DNA of 64,000 nucleotides, from the NCBI GenBank assembly GCA_016935615.1, contig JAFGQO010000075.1, forward strand, positions 1 through 64,000, read 5' to 3'. Origin of the DNA: Bacteroidales bacterium. Its GTDB lineage: Bacteria > Bacteroidota > Bacteroidia > Bacteroidales > UBA10428. Numbering within the stretch: position 1 is the stretch's first letter; each line of letters begins with the position of its first letter. Under the pieces are notes generated by a model. That model did not search any database. It worked only from the letters and a program-made list of their open reading frames with translations, and had not been told where the DNA came from. A program made the translations under genes and the position numbers. Of the stretch, positions 10,651-20,945 are shown piece by piece.

Positions 10651-11066
10651 CACTTGGGTTTAAAGGTGATCCTGATATCGACAGGAAGCGGCTCTTCCTG
10701 TACCGGGAAGCTGGTGACAATTTTAAAATCGGACTCCGTCAACTCCTCTATATAACAGGTGACCGGAATAGTCAACGAATCGGAAGCGATTGTAATATAT
10801 TCGTCGTTGTTGGTCAATGTCCAGTTGCCGGTATACTGGCCAAAGTAACCGGTTCCATCCTCATTGAATTTCGCGTCTCCGGTAAATTTCTCGAGTAATT
10901 CACCCGGGCCGCTGGCATCCTCACCGTTGGCCAGCAGGCTGTCCGATGTCCATAAAGGTGCTGTCAACAGGTTGAAACGCTCTGAAGAAGTAGTGTCTTC
11001 TTTTTTACAGGCAATAAGAAAACAGATACCGGTAATGAGCAGCAGGGAAAAGGTATATTTTTTCAT
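10650..11066 (-). CDS. Lipocalin-like lipoprotein
   Basis: MKKYTFSLLLITGICFLIAC lipobox; GYFGQYTGNWTLTNNDEYITI lipocalin-like pattern. Stop overlaps start of the downstream TBDR (TGATG). Confidence 0.65.
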   Translation of the reverse strand: MKKYTFSLLLITGICFLIACKKEDTTSSERFNLLTAPLWTSDSLLANGEDASGPGELLEKFTGDAKFNEDGTGYFGQYTGNWTLTNNDEYITIASDSLTIPVTCYIEELTESDFKIVTSFPVQEEPLPVDIRITFKPK

Positions 11067-11437
11067 GACTTCGGGTTTTTTTGTGGCATATACAGTGTAC
11101 AAATCAACTGTCAAAAGGTACGAATTTTTCACTAATTGCCGGATATGCATTCCTGTATCCCTTTTTAACAAAGCCGGAAGTATGTTTTTTTAAGACAGAG
11201 TTCTTCATTTATTTTTGTTTCAGCGGCGACATCTCCTTTGTTCAGCGTAAACTTTTTCTATATAACTGATAAAAGTTAGCCCCTGCTTTCGGCAGACAAG
11301 TTCAACGAATATGCATCGGATTATAGATTTTTTATAACTTGCGTATTGAAATCCGGGCGATACAATAACAACAGTTTCATATATTAGTATTTTTATCCAC
11401 CCGATCATACTATTGAAATTTTTTAAAGCCTGATCCT

Positions 11438-12367
11438 ATGAAAAACAAATTGATCATTTTATTCTGGACTCTCGTATTGCTTTTTCCATTAGGGTGTAAT
11501 AAGCCAAATACCGATCCATACAGTATTCAAAAAGAGAACGGTAAAATCATCCTGGCATACAAAGCCTTCGGAGATTTCCTGAATTCCGATAAAAGCTGGG
11601 AAAGTTATAAAGCCCTGTTACTGGATGCCTACCCTGAAGTACAGGAAGTGCATAAACGGCAACTCGAATGGGGAGTGATCGATTCGGTAAAATTCCCAAA
11701 TGAAGTCAGCAAATACAAACCCGAAGATTTTGAATCGTATTTCTCTCAGTACGACAACAAGACTTTAAATTACCTCTACGACTCGATCATACAAAAATCA
11801 CATACCATTCTGGCACCGGTTACTGACAAACAGGTTGATTTGTGTTTTTTTCTGCCTTACGGGAGTTGCTTCGTGGTTCCTGAAACGGATAAAAATACAA
11901 TTTATATTTCCATGCTCATCAATCCTGCCGAGGTAGAAAAGATCATGGCACATGAATACGGTCATGTGCTGCATTTTGAAAGAAGACCTGAGGAACCATT
12001 AACACTAAAGAGGGAAATAGTTGCCGAAGGCATGGCTGTATACCTGACAAATCAAATCATTAAGAATATTAAAGTTTCAAATTCAATACCTTTTATGTCT
12101 GAAAACTCATTTGACTGGTGTATGGAAAACGAGCAGACGATAAAAGATTCAATACAACCTGAGTTAAACGATACTACAATGCAATTATTTATACGATATA
12201 TATCGGATGGCAGCTTTGCAAAACCTCCTGAAGGGTTTGTGCAAAAAACCGGCTACTTTACCGGGTACAGGATCATCGAGGCCTGTGTAAACCAGGGAAT
12301 GTTGCTCGAAGAAATCTGCTCGCTCGATGCAGAAACAGTTATCAGCAAAAGCAACTACTTTCATTAG
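11438..12367 (+). CDS. Predicted Zn-dependent metalloprotease lipoprotein (DUF2268-like)
   Basis: Lipobox FPLGC; MAHEYGHVLHF (HExxH) followed by REIVAEGMAVYLTNQI. Confidence 0.75.
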   Translation: MKNKLIILFWTLVLLFPLGCNKPNTDPYSIQKENGKIILAYKAFGDFLNSDKSWESYKALLLDAYPEVQEVHKRQLEWGVIDSVKFPNEVSKYKPEDFESYFSQYDNKTLNYLYDSIIQKSHTILAPVTDKQVDLCFFLPYGSCFVVPETDKNTIYISMLINPAEVEKIMAHEYGHVLHFERRPEEPLTLKREIVAEGMAVYLTNQIIKNIKVSNSIPFMSENSFDWCMENEQTIKDSIQPELNDTTMQLFIRYISDGSFAKPPEGFVQKTGYFTGYRIIEACVNQGMLLEEICSLDAETVISKSNYFH

Positions 12368-12382
12368 AAAATACACACAACT

Positions 12383-13207
12383 ATGTTAGAAATCCCTGAA
12401 TCAAAAACAGTCAGCCGGCAGGTAACCGACACCTTAGCCGGTAAGCAAATAGCAGAGATCTTTTCTGCCACCAGTCCGCATAAGTTTATGTTTCATTGCG
12501 GTGATCCTGCGGCCTACACTGCCCTGCTCAAAGGCAGACAAATTCTATCAGCCAAAGGGCACGGAATGTTTGTTGATATATTCTGTGATAAGGATACCTG
12601 CATTACCATCAGCGATGGTACGAACATCAGGTATCATAAGCCCTATGAACAGCGTCCTGAAAAATACCAGCTGCTGATCATTTTGGATGACGGCAGTTTT
12701 GTTCCATTCACTATTGCCATGTATGGCGGATTATGGATATATAGGGGTACACTCGATAACTCTTACCACCAGGGTAGCCTGAACAGCATATCCCCACTCG
12801 ATGATGCTTTTGATATATCGCTTTTCGTTAAAATTCTTAACAGGATCACAAAGGACATTTCTGTTAAAGCCATGCTGGCCACCGAACAACGTATTCCGGG
12901 AATCGGTAACGGTGTGCTGCAGGATATTCTGTTCAATGCCGGCATACACCCCAAACAGAAAAAATCCACCCTGACCGATTTCCAGCAGGGAGAATTATTC
13001 CACAGTCTGAAAACCACCTTAACAAAAATGACGGATAAGGGAGGCCGGGATACGGAAAAAGATCTGTTTGGAAATTTCGGGGGATATCATACTATCCTTT
13101 CAAAAAACACATTGAAAAATCCTTGCCCTAACTGCGGTAATGCCATCGTAAAAGAGCAATACATGGGTGGTGCCATTTACTTTTGCCCGGTCTGCCAGAA
13201 GATTTAA
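12383..13207 (+). CDS. Fpg/Nei-family DNA glycosylase-like protein
   Basis: N-term MLEIPESKTVSRQ, H2TH region (RIPGIGNGVLQDILFNAGIHPKQK), C-terminal zinc finger CPNC-x16-CPVC. Confidence 0.85.
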   Translation: MLEIPESKTVSRQVTDTLAGKQIAEIFSATSPHKFMFHCGDPAAYTALLKGRQILSAKGHGMFVDIFCDKDTCITISDGTNIRYHKPYEQRPEKYQLLIILDDGSFVPFTIAMYGGLWIYRGTLDNSYHQGSLNSISPLDDAFDISLFVKILNRITKDISVKAMLATEQRIPGIGNGVLQDILFNAGIHPKQKKSTLTDFQQGELFHSLKTTLTKMTDKGGRDTEKDLFGNFGGYHTILSKNTLKNPCPNCGNAIVKEQYMGGAIYFCPVCQKI

Positions 13208-13684
13208 AATAAGGCTACACGCCCGAAGTCTAAAACTTCGTCATATTACTTTATTGTATGCACGGCATTATGCTGAAACCAGAAGAAAACCTGACTCTGA
13301 AATGACAGTAAAATTTTTTGACTGCTGCGAAGAAAAGACAGCAGAGTACCTGTTTGTGTTTATGCGAACAACATACTGCGGTAATATACCCGGAAATAGA
13401 TGGTATGCCGTATTAAGCAGATTCAAAAGAAATCCGGCTGAAAATAGCAGTTGTATAGTTGAACTGCTTTTCTTTTTACTGACTTTTTGGTTCATCGGGC
13501 CGGCAATATTACAAGTGAAAGACGTAAAAAATTAATCATTTTTGCAATTGACCCGAATAATTCATTCTATTTTTGAATTATTATAACAACAAAGTAAGAC
13601 TAAGGGTTTCTGTTAAACTGCAACCCGGATTTTTCTAAGTCGGGATTGATCGGCTACAAAATTCAGTTCGCGCAATTTCTGAAA

Positions 13685-13715
13685 TTTGAGTCTCACAAAT
13701 AAAATAGTATCTTTA
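13685..13715 (+). promoter_or_regulatory. Bacteroidota-type promoter upstream of ferritin-like gene
   Basis: TTTG (13685-13688), exactly 19 nt, TATCTTTA (13708-13715), close to TTTG-N19-TAnnTTTG consensus. Confidence 0.5.
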
Positions 13716-13734
13716 ATTAATAAAAATAAACAAC

Positions 13735-14247
13735 ATGGGAAAACAAGGTATTAAGATCTCATCTGTTGATGTGGACAAACTTTTAAAAATGTTAAATGCA
13801 GCTCTTTCAGAAGAATGGCTGGCATATTACCAATACTGGATTGGTGCGAGACTAATGGAAGGCCCTATGAGAAGCGAGGTAGAACCTGAACTTTTATTAC
13901 ATGCCGACCAGGAATTAGGTCATGCCGTATTAGTGGTTAACAGGATCATTCAATTGGGAGGAACACCTGTAATAAATCCTGCAGAATGGACTAAGTTGGC
14001 ACATTGTTCATATGACGAACCATCGGACCCTTATATTGAGGTAATTCTGGAACAAAACCTGAAAGGTGAAAGATGTGCAATTCAGCGTTATCAGGAAATT
14101 GCCGATTTTACAAACGGGAAAGACCATTCAACACATCAAATGGCTGTTCAGATTCTTAATGAAGAACTGGAACATGAAAACGATATTGAGGACTGGATTA
14201 CTGATATTGTAAGAATGAAAGAAGAGTGGAAAAAAATCAGGATGTAA
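13735..14247 (+). CDS. Ferritin-like / bacterioferritin-type diiron protein
   Basis: ALSEEWLAYYQYWIGARL, ELLLHADQELGHA, EQNLKGERCAIQRYQEI, LNEELEHENDIEDW: E / ExxH ligand pattern. Confidence 0.85.
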   Translation: MGKQGIKISSVDVDKLLKMLNAALSEEWLAYYQYWIGARLMEGPMRSEVEPELLLHADQELGHAVLVVNRIIQLGGTPVINPAEWTKLAHCSYDEPSDPYIEVILEQNLKGERCAIQRYQEIADFTNGKDHSTHQMAVQILNEELEHENDIEDWITDIVRMKEEWKKIRM

Positions 14248-14270
14248 AACGAACTCGCTGAATATACTGC

Positions 14271-14411
14271 TCACACCGATCGCCATTCTTTGCTGATAAG
14301 TTCGATTAGGATTCGTAAGGATTCCCGGTCAGCTTTTTTTTGTTTTGCTGATTGAAAACCATGTGATGCAATGTTTACAACACATGGTATGAGGCTTTGC
14401 GGAACCAGCAA
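14271..14411 (-). pseudogene. C-terminal gene relic, copy 1 of a repeat pair
   Basis: Open minus-strand frame without start codon: LLVPQSLIPCVVNIASHGFQSAKQKKADRESLRILIELISKEWRSV*; matches copy at 16393. Confidence 0.5.
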
Positions 14412-14802
14412 TTATTTATTTACCTATGGCAAATAAAAAATGATACCGGAATTTTTTCAGAAATTCTAATCATTGAATGATCAACAATAACAACTGACTT
14501 TCACTACCCTGATGCAACAAATCAATATTTTCAGATCTGTTGTATGAAAAAACCTGCTTACAGATAACTGATCAGCGAAGCAAGAATTAAAACTAAAGCT
14601 TGCCTGCTTTAAGAAAAAGCAAATCAGCTATGCCTTTCCTTCGGTTGCATATGATTGAGTTTTATTCTAATTCATTCCGGACATTTTTTTACAATTAATT
14701 ACAATTCCATGACATATCCGTGGATATGATCCGGTATATTTATGGCTTATAACAGAACCTTCAGAGGCAAATGCATATATCCTGTAAATTTTGCACAATA
14801 CA

Positions 14803-16371
14803 ATGAAAAGTATCAGCTATAAATTCAAAAGTTTAAACGTTAAGCTTTCTTCTTTCTGGTTAATAACCTTCGGATTGGTCATTGCCAAACTTACCATTCA
14901 TTTTCTTACCAGCACGACCTACGAATTACACAGGGACGAAATGTTATATTTCGCAATGGGAAATCATTTGCATTTCGGATACGCTTCCACACCGCCTTTG
15001 ATAGCATTTCTTGCATTTGTCAGCAGAATGTTATTCGGTTATTCCGAATTTGGTATAAAACTTTTCCCTGCACTGATCGGAGCCGCTTCAATTGTAATAA
15101 TCGCCCTGATAATAAAAGAGTTTGGAGGAGGAAAACTGGCAGTTCTGATAGCAGGCATCGGATTTCTTGTACCGGGGGCCTTCCTTAGAAGCAACAGCCT
15201 TTTTCAACCTGTATCATTCGACCAGTTTTTCTGGCTGCTTTCTGCTTACCTGGTTATAAGAATGATCAACACGAACAATGTAAAATTTTGGTTATGGATT
15301 GGACTTATTTTCGGATTGGCTTTCTTAAACAAATACGCAATTCTGTTTTTTGCATTTGCTATTCTTGTGGCGCTTCTGATAAGTCCTCATCGAAAACTCC
15401 TGTCTTCAAGATATTTTTTATTTGGAATGCTGATTGCATGTTTAACCGCTTTGCCCAATCTGCTTTGGCAGTATCAACATAACTGGCCTGTGGTGCATCA
15501 CATGCTGGAACTGCAGCGATATCAACTGGTAAACAATACGGTATATAATTTTTTTCTTGATCAATTGCTCAATTGTGCTGCATCAGCTTTCATTTGGTTA
15601 GCGGGTTTGCTCATGATCCTTTTTATTCCGGCAGAAAAAAAATTCAGGTTCATTGCTTACACCTTTCTGTTGGTTTTACTAATAATAGTACTTGGAAGAG
15701 GTAAGTCTTACTACACCCTGGGAGCTTATTCAATGCTGTATGCGGCAGGAGGTTATACAATGGAAAAATACTTTGCCGGAAAATGGGTATATATAAATTA
15801 TATCGTTATTGTTCTTTCTATCATAAGTTCACTGATCTTTTTGCCCTTAGAATTGCATGTAGCATCTTTCAAAACAGTTGAGAAGTATTGCGATCCTGAA
15901 ACCGGCATTCTCCCGCAGCGCTGGGAAGACGGGGAAATACATTCAATACCTCAGGATTATGCAGATATGACAGGCTGGAAAGATTTGGCCGGAATTGTAA
16001 ATCAGGCATACAACAGTCTGGATAGTATCGAACAAAAAAAGTGTTCGATCTATGCTGGAAATTACGGACAGGCCGGTGCTGTTGAATTTTACGGTCATAA
16101 ATATGGATTGCCCAAACCGATCAGTTTTCATGATAGCTATCTTCTGTGGGCACCTGATACTATCACAAACGGACCGCTGATTTATATAAATGATGAAGTT
16201 GGTGATATTGATGAACTGTTTGATAACTATCCTGAAGCGGGCAGGGTCCATAATGAATATTTCAGAGAAAACGGACTCATGGTACTTTTATGTACCAGCC
16301 CCGGAAAACAATGGAAAGAGTTTTATTCAAAAAAAGTGCAAAAACTTAAGGATATTTATCGTAGACCCTGA
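14803..16371 (+). CDS. ArnT/PMT-like glycosyltransferase family 39 protein
   Basis: YELHRDEMLYFAMGNHLHFGYASTPPLIAFLA with multi-TM N-terminal domain (PMT_2). Confidence 0.88.
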   Translation: MKSISYKFKSLNVKLSSFWLITFGLVIAKLTIHFLTSTTYELHRDEMLYFAMGNHLHFGYASTPPLIAFLAFVSRMLFGYSEFGIKLFPALIGAASIVIIALIIKEFGGGKLAVLIAGIGFLVPGAFLRSNSLFQPVSFDQFFWLLSAYLVIRMINTNNVKFWLWIGLIFGLAFLNKYAILFFAFAILVALLISPHRKLLSSRYFLFGMLIACLTALPNLLWQYQHNWPVVHHMLELQRYQLVNNTVYNFFLDQLLNCAASAFIWLAGLLMILFIPAEKKFRFIAYTFLLVLLIIVLGRGKSYYTLGAYSMLYAAGGYTMEKYFAGKWVYINYIVIVLSIISSLIFLPLELHVASFKTVEKYCDPETGILPQRWEDGEIHSIPQDYADMTGWKDLAGIVNQAYNSLDSIEQKKCSIYAGNYGQAGAVEFYGHKYGLPKPISFHDSYLLWAPDTITNGPLIYINDEVGDIDELFDNYPEAGRVHNEYFRENGLMVLLCTSPGKQWKEFYSKKVQKLKDIYRRP

Positions 16372-16392
16372 ATATAAAACTGAAGATTCTTT

Positions 16393-16539
16393 TCATACTG
16401 ATCGCCATTCTTTGCCTATAAGCCCGGCAAGTTCGATAAGAATTCGAATGCTTTCCTGATTATCTGTTTTTTTGTATATTGCTGATTGAACACTATGCGA
16501 TGCAATGCTTGCGACATTATACAACAGGTGCGCTGTGCG
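16393..16539 (-). pseudogene. C-terminal gene relic, copy 2 of a repeat pair
   Basis: RTAHLLYNVASIASHSVQSAIYKKTDNQESIRILIELAGLIGKEWRSV*; homologous to the copy at 14271. Confidence 0.5.
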
Positions 16540-16776
16540 TCATGCAGAAAAAGTCCCCGAACGATAGAAAAGGCAATAAATGAAAACACCTATAATTTTT
16601 TTACGGATTGTAACCAGTGTAAATACATATATCAAACATTGACAATGAATACAAATAGTATAAAACAGTTCATCCGGAAGAAACCTGGCCAGAGCCCAAA
16701 ATATCCTGTATATATAGAAGGATTAAGAACTTTTAAAATTGCAGTTGCAAAATAAATCCGGTTAAAATCAAACAAG

Positions 16777-17628
16777 ATGAGCAATTCAAAAACAAAACGT
16801 AACCTGTTTCTATTTATTATAATCGTAATAGTCTCCGGATGGTTAGGAGTTATCATTGACAAATACCTTCCTCAGCAGGAGAGTGAAAATACATTGGGCA
16901 TGGGTCTTTGGCTGATAAGTCCCCTGATAATCGTTATCATTCTCAGAACATTCCTGGGAGACGGATGGAAAGATGCCGGATTGAAGCTGATTCTTAAAAA
17001 CAATGCCGTCTGGTACTTAGCTTCCTTAATTATCTTCCCGCTGGTAACAGGAATTGTTTTGATCATTGGCAAATGCCTGAATTGGATTGATCTTTCCGGC
17101 TTCAACACATATGCTTTCGCAAATGCATTTGTCGGTTTGCTTGTTATTGCCATTGTTAAAAATATATTTGAGGAATTTGTCTGGAGAGGATATTTAACTT
17201 CAAAACTCATAAAACTGAATACAAATGATATTGCAGTTTATCTGATTGTTGGTCTGGTCTGGTCAATATGGCATCTTCCTTATTACCTCGTATTCTTATC
17301 CGATTCTTCAATGGTTGCCGTTTTGCCTGTCAGCAGGATATTGTTCTTTATTGTTGCTTCGCTGAACATGATGATCTGGACAATTATGTTTGTAGAAATA
17401 TACCGTTTAACAAACTCTGTCTGGCCTGCGGTTTTAATGCATTCTGTAGAAGACTCTTTTATTAATCCGTTGGTCATTGATGGCTATATCAGGATAGCAG
17501 GTAATAAAGAGATATTTATTTCTCCGATTTGTGGAATAATTACAGCCGCACTTTATCTTGCTATCGGATTATGGTTGAGGAAAAGAAGAAAATCAGCATT
17601 CATTCAAAGGAATAGAATTCCTGAATAA
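16777..17628 (+). CDS. CPBP-family intramembrane metalloprotease
   Basis: FEEFVWRGYL (EExxxR), WSIWHLPYYLVF, AVLMHSVEDS motifs in a multi-TM protein. Confidence 0.88.
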   Translation: MSNSKTKRNLFLFIIIVIVSGWLGVIIDKYLPQQESENTLGMGLWLISPLIIVIILRTFLGDGWKDAGLKLILKNNAVWYLASLIIFPLVTGIVLIIGKCLNWIDLSGFNTYAFANAFVGLLVIAIVKNIFEEFVWRGYLTSKLIKLNTNDIAVYLIVGLVWSIWHLPYYLVFLSDSSMVAVLPVSRILFFIVASLNMMIWTIMFVEIYRLTNSVWPAVLMHSVEDSFINPLVIDGYIRIAGNKEIFISPICGIITAALYLAIGLWLRKRRKSAFIQRNRIPE

Positions 17629-17895
17629 TATGAATCAATGAACCTGCTATAACACATGCAACTGTTATACAATCTCTTCCTTTCACGAATGATTCATCGG
17701 GAAATTGACTTCGTCGAGCTCTCCCGATTTTCATCAGGATCGGTTGACTTCCCTGCCAGCCGGTTTAACTGCCTATGGCAGTCATGGCAAGCAAGAAACC
17801 GGCAACCCAATTTATTTCTTTCTTTCATTTCCAATTCTCACTACTTGACTGTATCTTCGCAACTTAATATATATTAGTGATTAAGGGAATATACA

Positions 17896-19653
17896 ATGTA
17901 CAGAACTCATACATGCGGAGAATTAACCGGTAAATCGGTTGGTAAGAATGTTATCTTATGCGGATGGGTGCAGCGTTCGAGAGACCTTGGGGGTATGACC
18001 TTTATCGATTTGCGCGACCGCTATGGTATAACACAACTGGTATTCAATATGGAAACCAATGCAACCCTTTGTAAGCAGGCCAGAAAACTGGGGCGTGAGT
18101 TTGTGATACAGGCAGAGGGTACCGTTGCTGAGCGAAGCAATAAAAACCTGAAAATCCCTACCGGCAAGATAGAAATTATTGTCAACAGGATAGAAATTCT
18201 AAATGCTTCAGAAATACCTCCTTTTACCATTGAAAATGAGACCGATGGCGGAGACGAATTGCGTATGAAGTACCGCTATCTCGACCTCAGGCGAAATATC
18301 GTGAAAGAAGCCCTCGAACTCAGGCACAAAATGACACAGGAGGTAAGGAATTACCTGAGTAGCAAAAAATTCATCGAGGTGGAAACGCCCATGCTCATTA
18401 AATCCACTCCTGAAGGAGCACGTGATTTTCTTGTGCCTTCTCGTTTAAATGCCGGTCAGTTTTATGCATTGCCACAGTCGCCCCAAACATTCAAACAATT
18501 GCTGATGATTGCCTGCTATGACCGCTATTTCCAAATTGTTAAATGCTTCCGCGATGAAGATTTTCGCGCCGATCGTCAGCCGGAATTTACACAAATAGAC
18601 TGTGAGATGGCTTTTGTGGAGCAGGAAGACGTTCTGAATGCATTTGAAGGACTGGTAAAAGATCTGCTGTTAAAAATCAAGGGCGTTGAATTTGATGGCC
18701 CCTTCCCGAGGCTTTCTTACAACGAGGCAGTGGAAAAATACGGCAATGACAAACCCGATATCCGCTTTGGCATGATCATCCGTGAATTGTCTGACCTTGT
18801 AAAAGGCAAAGGATTCAACGTGTTTGATTCAGTGGAATACATTGGTGGAATTTGTGCCGAAGGGTGTGCTGAATACAGCCGGAAACAGATGGATGCTCTC
18901 ACTGATTTTGTAAAAAAACCACAGATCGGGGCCAAAGGACTTGTCTATGTGAAATACAATACCGACGGAACATGTAAGTCTTCTGTTGATAAATTCTATA
19001 GTGAGGTTGAGCTGAAAAAATGGGCTGCCCTTTTGGAAGCCAAACCCGGTGATTTATTATTAGTGCTGGCAGGTGATAAAAATGAGACATTGAATGCACT
19101 TGGCGAGTTACGCCTGGAAATACGTAACATACTTAACCTGATCAGCAAGGAAATATATGCTCCACTTTGGATCCTTGATTTTCCTTTGCTGGAATGGGAT
19201 GAAGAAACGAAACGCTATTATGCAAAACATCATCCTTTCACTTCCCCGAAGTCAGAGGATATTGATCTTCTGGATAAAGATCCTGTTGCAGTGCGCGCCA
19301 ATGCTTACGATATGGTAATAAACGGTATTGAGGTTGGTGGCGGTTCCATAAGGATACACGACCGCCAGTTGCAGCAAAAAATGTTTAATATCCTTGGATT
19401 CACACAGGAAGAGGCGGAAAAACAATTTGGCTTTCTGATGAATGCATTCCGTTACGGAGCACCTCCGCACGGTGGCATAGCATTCGGATTCGACCGACTG
19501 GTGGCTTTATTTGCCGGACACGATTCTATACGGGATGTTATTGCCTTCCCAAAAAACAATTCCGGCAGGGATGTCATGATCGACACACCTGCAACAATTT
19601 CAGACGGGCATTTAAAAGAATTATCATTACAAGTAGTTCATCAGAAAAAATAG
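17896..19653 (+). CDS. aspS: Aspartyl-tRNA synthetase
   Basis: Full-length match: [49 protein letters not shown]. Confidence 0.97.
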   Translation: MYRTHTCGELTGKSVGKNVILCGWVQRSRDLGGMTFIDLRDRYGITQLVFNMETNATLCKQARKLGREFVIQAEGTVAERSNKNLKIPTGKIEIIVNRIEILNASEIPPFTIENETDGGDELRMKYRYLDLRRNIVKEALELRHKMTQEVRNYLSSKKFIEVETPMLIKSTPEGARDFLVPSRLNAGQFYALPQSPQTFKQLLMIACYDRYFQIVKCFRDEDFRADRQPEFTQIDCEMAFVEQEDVLNAFEGLVKDLLLKIKGVEFDGPFPRLSYNEAVEKYGNDKPDIRFGMIIRELSDLVKGKGFNVFDSVEYIGGICAEGCAEYSRKQMDALTDFVKKPQIGAKGLVYVKYNTDGTCKSSVDKFYSEVELKKWAALLEAKPGDLLLVLAGDKNETLNALGELRLEIRNILNLISKEIYAPLWILDFPLLEWDEETKRYYAKHHPFTSPKSEDIDLLDKDPVAVRANAYDMVINGIEVGGGSIRIHDRQLQQKMFNILGFTQEEAEKQFGFLMNAFRYGAPPHGGIAFGFDRLVALFAGHDSIRDVIAFPKNNSGRDVMIDTPATISDGHLKELSLQVVHQKK

Positions 19654-19692
19654 AGTACATTAAGGTCTTAAGGCAGAATATTCGATCAATCA

Positions 19693-20274
19693 ATGAAAAA
19701 AATTAAGCTTGGAGCATATCCGTATATCTATCCGATGCCCACAGTAATTGTAGGAACATTAATTCATGGCAAGCCAAATTTTATTACCATATCCTACGTA
19801 GGTGTTGTGCAACATAAACCACCTATGGTATCGGTCACACTTGTGAAAGGTCATTATTCCAATACCGGAATTAAAGAAAGCAAAACCTTCAGCATCAACA
19901 TTCCAAACACAAAATTGCTGAAAGAAACAGATTTCACAGGAATGCATTCCGGGGATAAAATTGACAAAGCATCTTTATTTTCGGTGTTTTACGGAAATCT
20001 TAAAACAGCACCAATGATCGCTGAAACTCCTCTTAACCTGGAATGCAAACTGGTGGAAGTGATCAACCTGAAAAATGACAGTGAGATATTCATCGGTGAA
20101 ATTGTGGAAACATACTCATCGAAGAAATTCATCAGGGAAGGATATCCCTATATGAAAAAACTGGATCCTATCCTGTTTTCGATAAATTCCAACAGCTACT
20201 ATAATATTGGCCGGAGAATAGGCTGGGCATGGAAAACCGGGCTAAAGATCAATCCTGCAAAATGTAAAAAATGA
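19693..20274 (+). CDS. Flavin reductase family protein
   Basis: TVIVGTLIHGKPNFITISYVGVVQHKPPMVSVTLVKGHYSNTGIKESKTFSINIPN. Confidence 0.88.
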   Translation: MKKIKLGAYPYIYPMPTVIVGTLIHGKPNFITISYVGVVQHKPPMVSVTLVKGHYSNTGIKESKTFSINIPNTKLLKETDFTGMHSGDKIDKASLFSVFYGNLKTAPMIAETPLNLECKLVEVINLKNDSEIFIGEIVETYSSKKFIREGYPYMKKLDPILFSINSNSYYNIGRRIGWAWKTGLKINPAKCKK

Positions 20275-20284
20275 GAATAATACA

Positions 20285-20824
20285 TCAATCCTCATCAAAT
20301 ACTGTTTCAAGTTCATTCACAAAAGGTGTCACAACGGCAACATTTCTCGGATCGGCCATATCTTTACTCATAGTACTCAGAGTTTGAGAGCTTTGTTTCA
20401 GCATAGCTACCATCTGTTCTTTTTGCTCGGCAGTATAGTTAGGATTACTTTCGATGTCCTTAATAGCTTCCTCAAACTCCGGCTGCGCATTCGCACTTTC
20501 CCGGTTAATTCTGATTGAGCTGTATGTAATTGCAATAGCTGCTGTTTTCACAAGAAAATCGGTATAATCCGTATAGCCGTGCTTTGTTACAATGCTATTT
20601 ACTTTGTTCAGCATTTCAGCAGCCTCAGGAATTGTAAAATCGTAATTGTCATTATCGTATTTGATATCCAGCCTTTCCAGATCTGTTTTGATCTGCGGAA
20701 ATGCATTGATAAATGTTTTTACATCACTTGATTTAAGTACTATTTGTTCACCCTCTTCCTGTGAAAAAGTTTGTCCGAATGCAAAGAAAAGGGTAAAAAA
20801 ACAGGAAATGAATATGCGTTTCAT
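20285..20824 (-). CDS. Hypothetical secreted protein
   Basis: Signal peptide MKRIFISCFFTLFFAFGQTFSQ; no recognised domain. Confidence 0.7.
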   Translation of the reverse strand: MKRIFISCFFTLFFAFGQTFSQEEGEQIVLKSSDVKTFINAFPQIKTDLERLDIKYDNDNYDFTIPEAAEMLNKVNSIVTKHGYTDYTDFLVKTAAIAITYSSIRINRESANAQPEFEEAIKDIESNPNYTAEQKEQMVAMLKQSSQTLSTMSKDMADPRNVAVVTPFVNELETVFDED

Positions 20825-20945
20825 AATGTCAGGTATTTAATGAATGAATAATTTCAAAATTACACGAATAAAGCGATCTATTCAAGCACAAATGAGAATC
20901 CGGTACAGAAAAAATAGAATTTATCCCTTTTTTGTTATTATTTAT

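Noticed and set aside
13167-13535. 122-aa ORF overlapping the Fpg-like 3' end
   Set aside because: Overlaps the zinc-finger coding region out of frame and has no domain-like features.
16486-16755. 89-aa ORF between GT39 and CPBP genes
   Set aside because: Begins inside the copy 2 repeat, with no support for coding; composition not convincing.
17690-17830. Possible tRNA or structured RNA upstream of aspS (several inverted segments)
   Set aside because: No cloverleaf, anticodon arm or CCA context; only short hairpins (CGGGAAAT...CTCCCG, CCGGTTT...AAACCGG).
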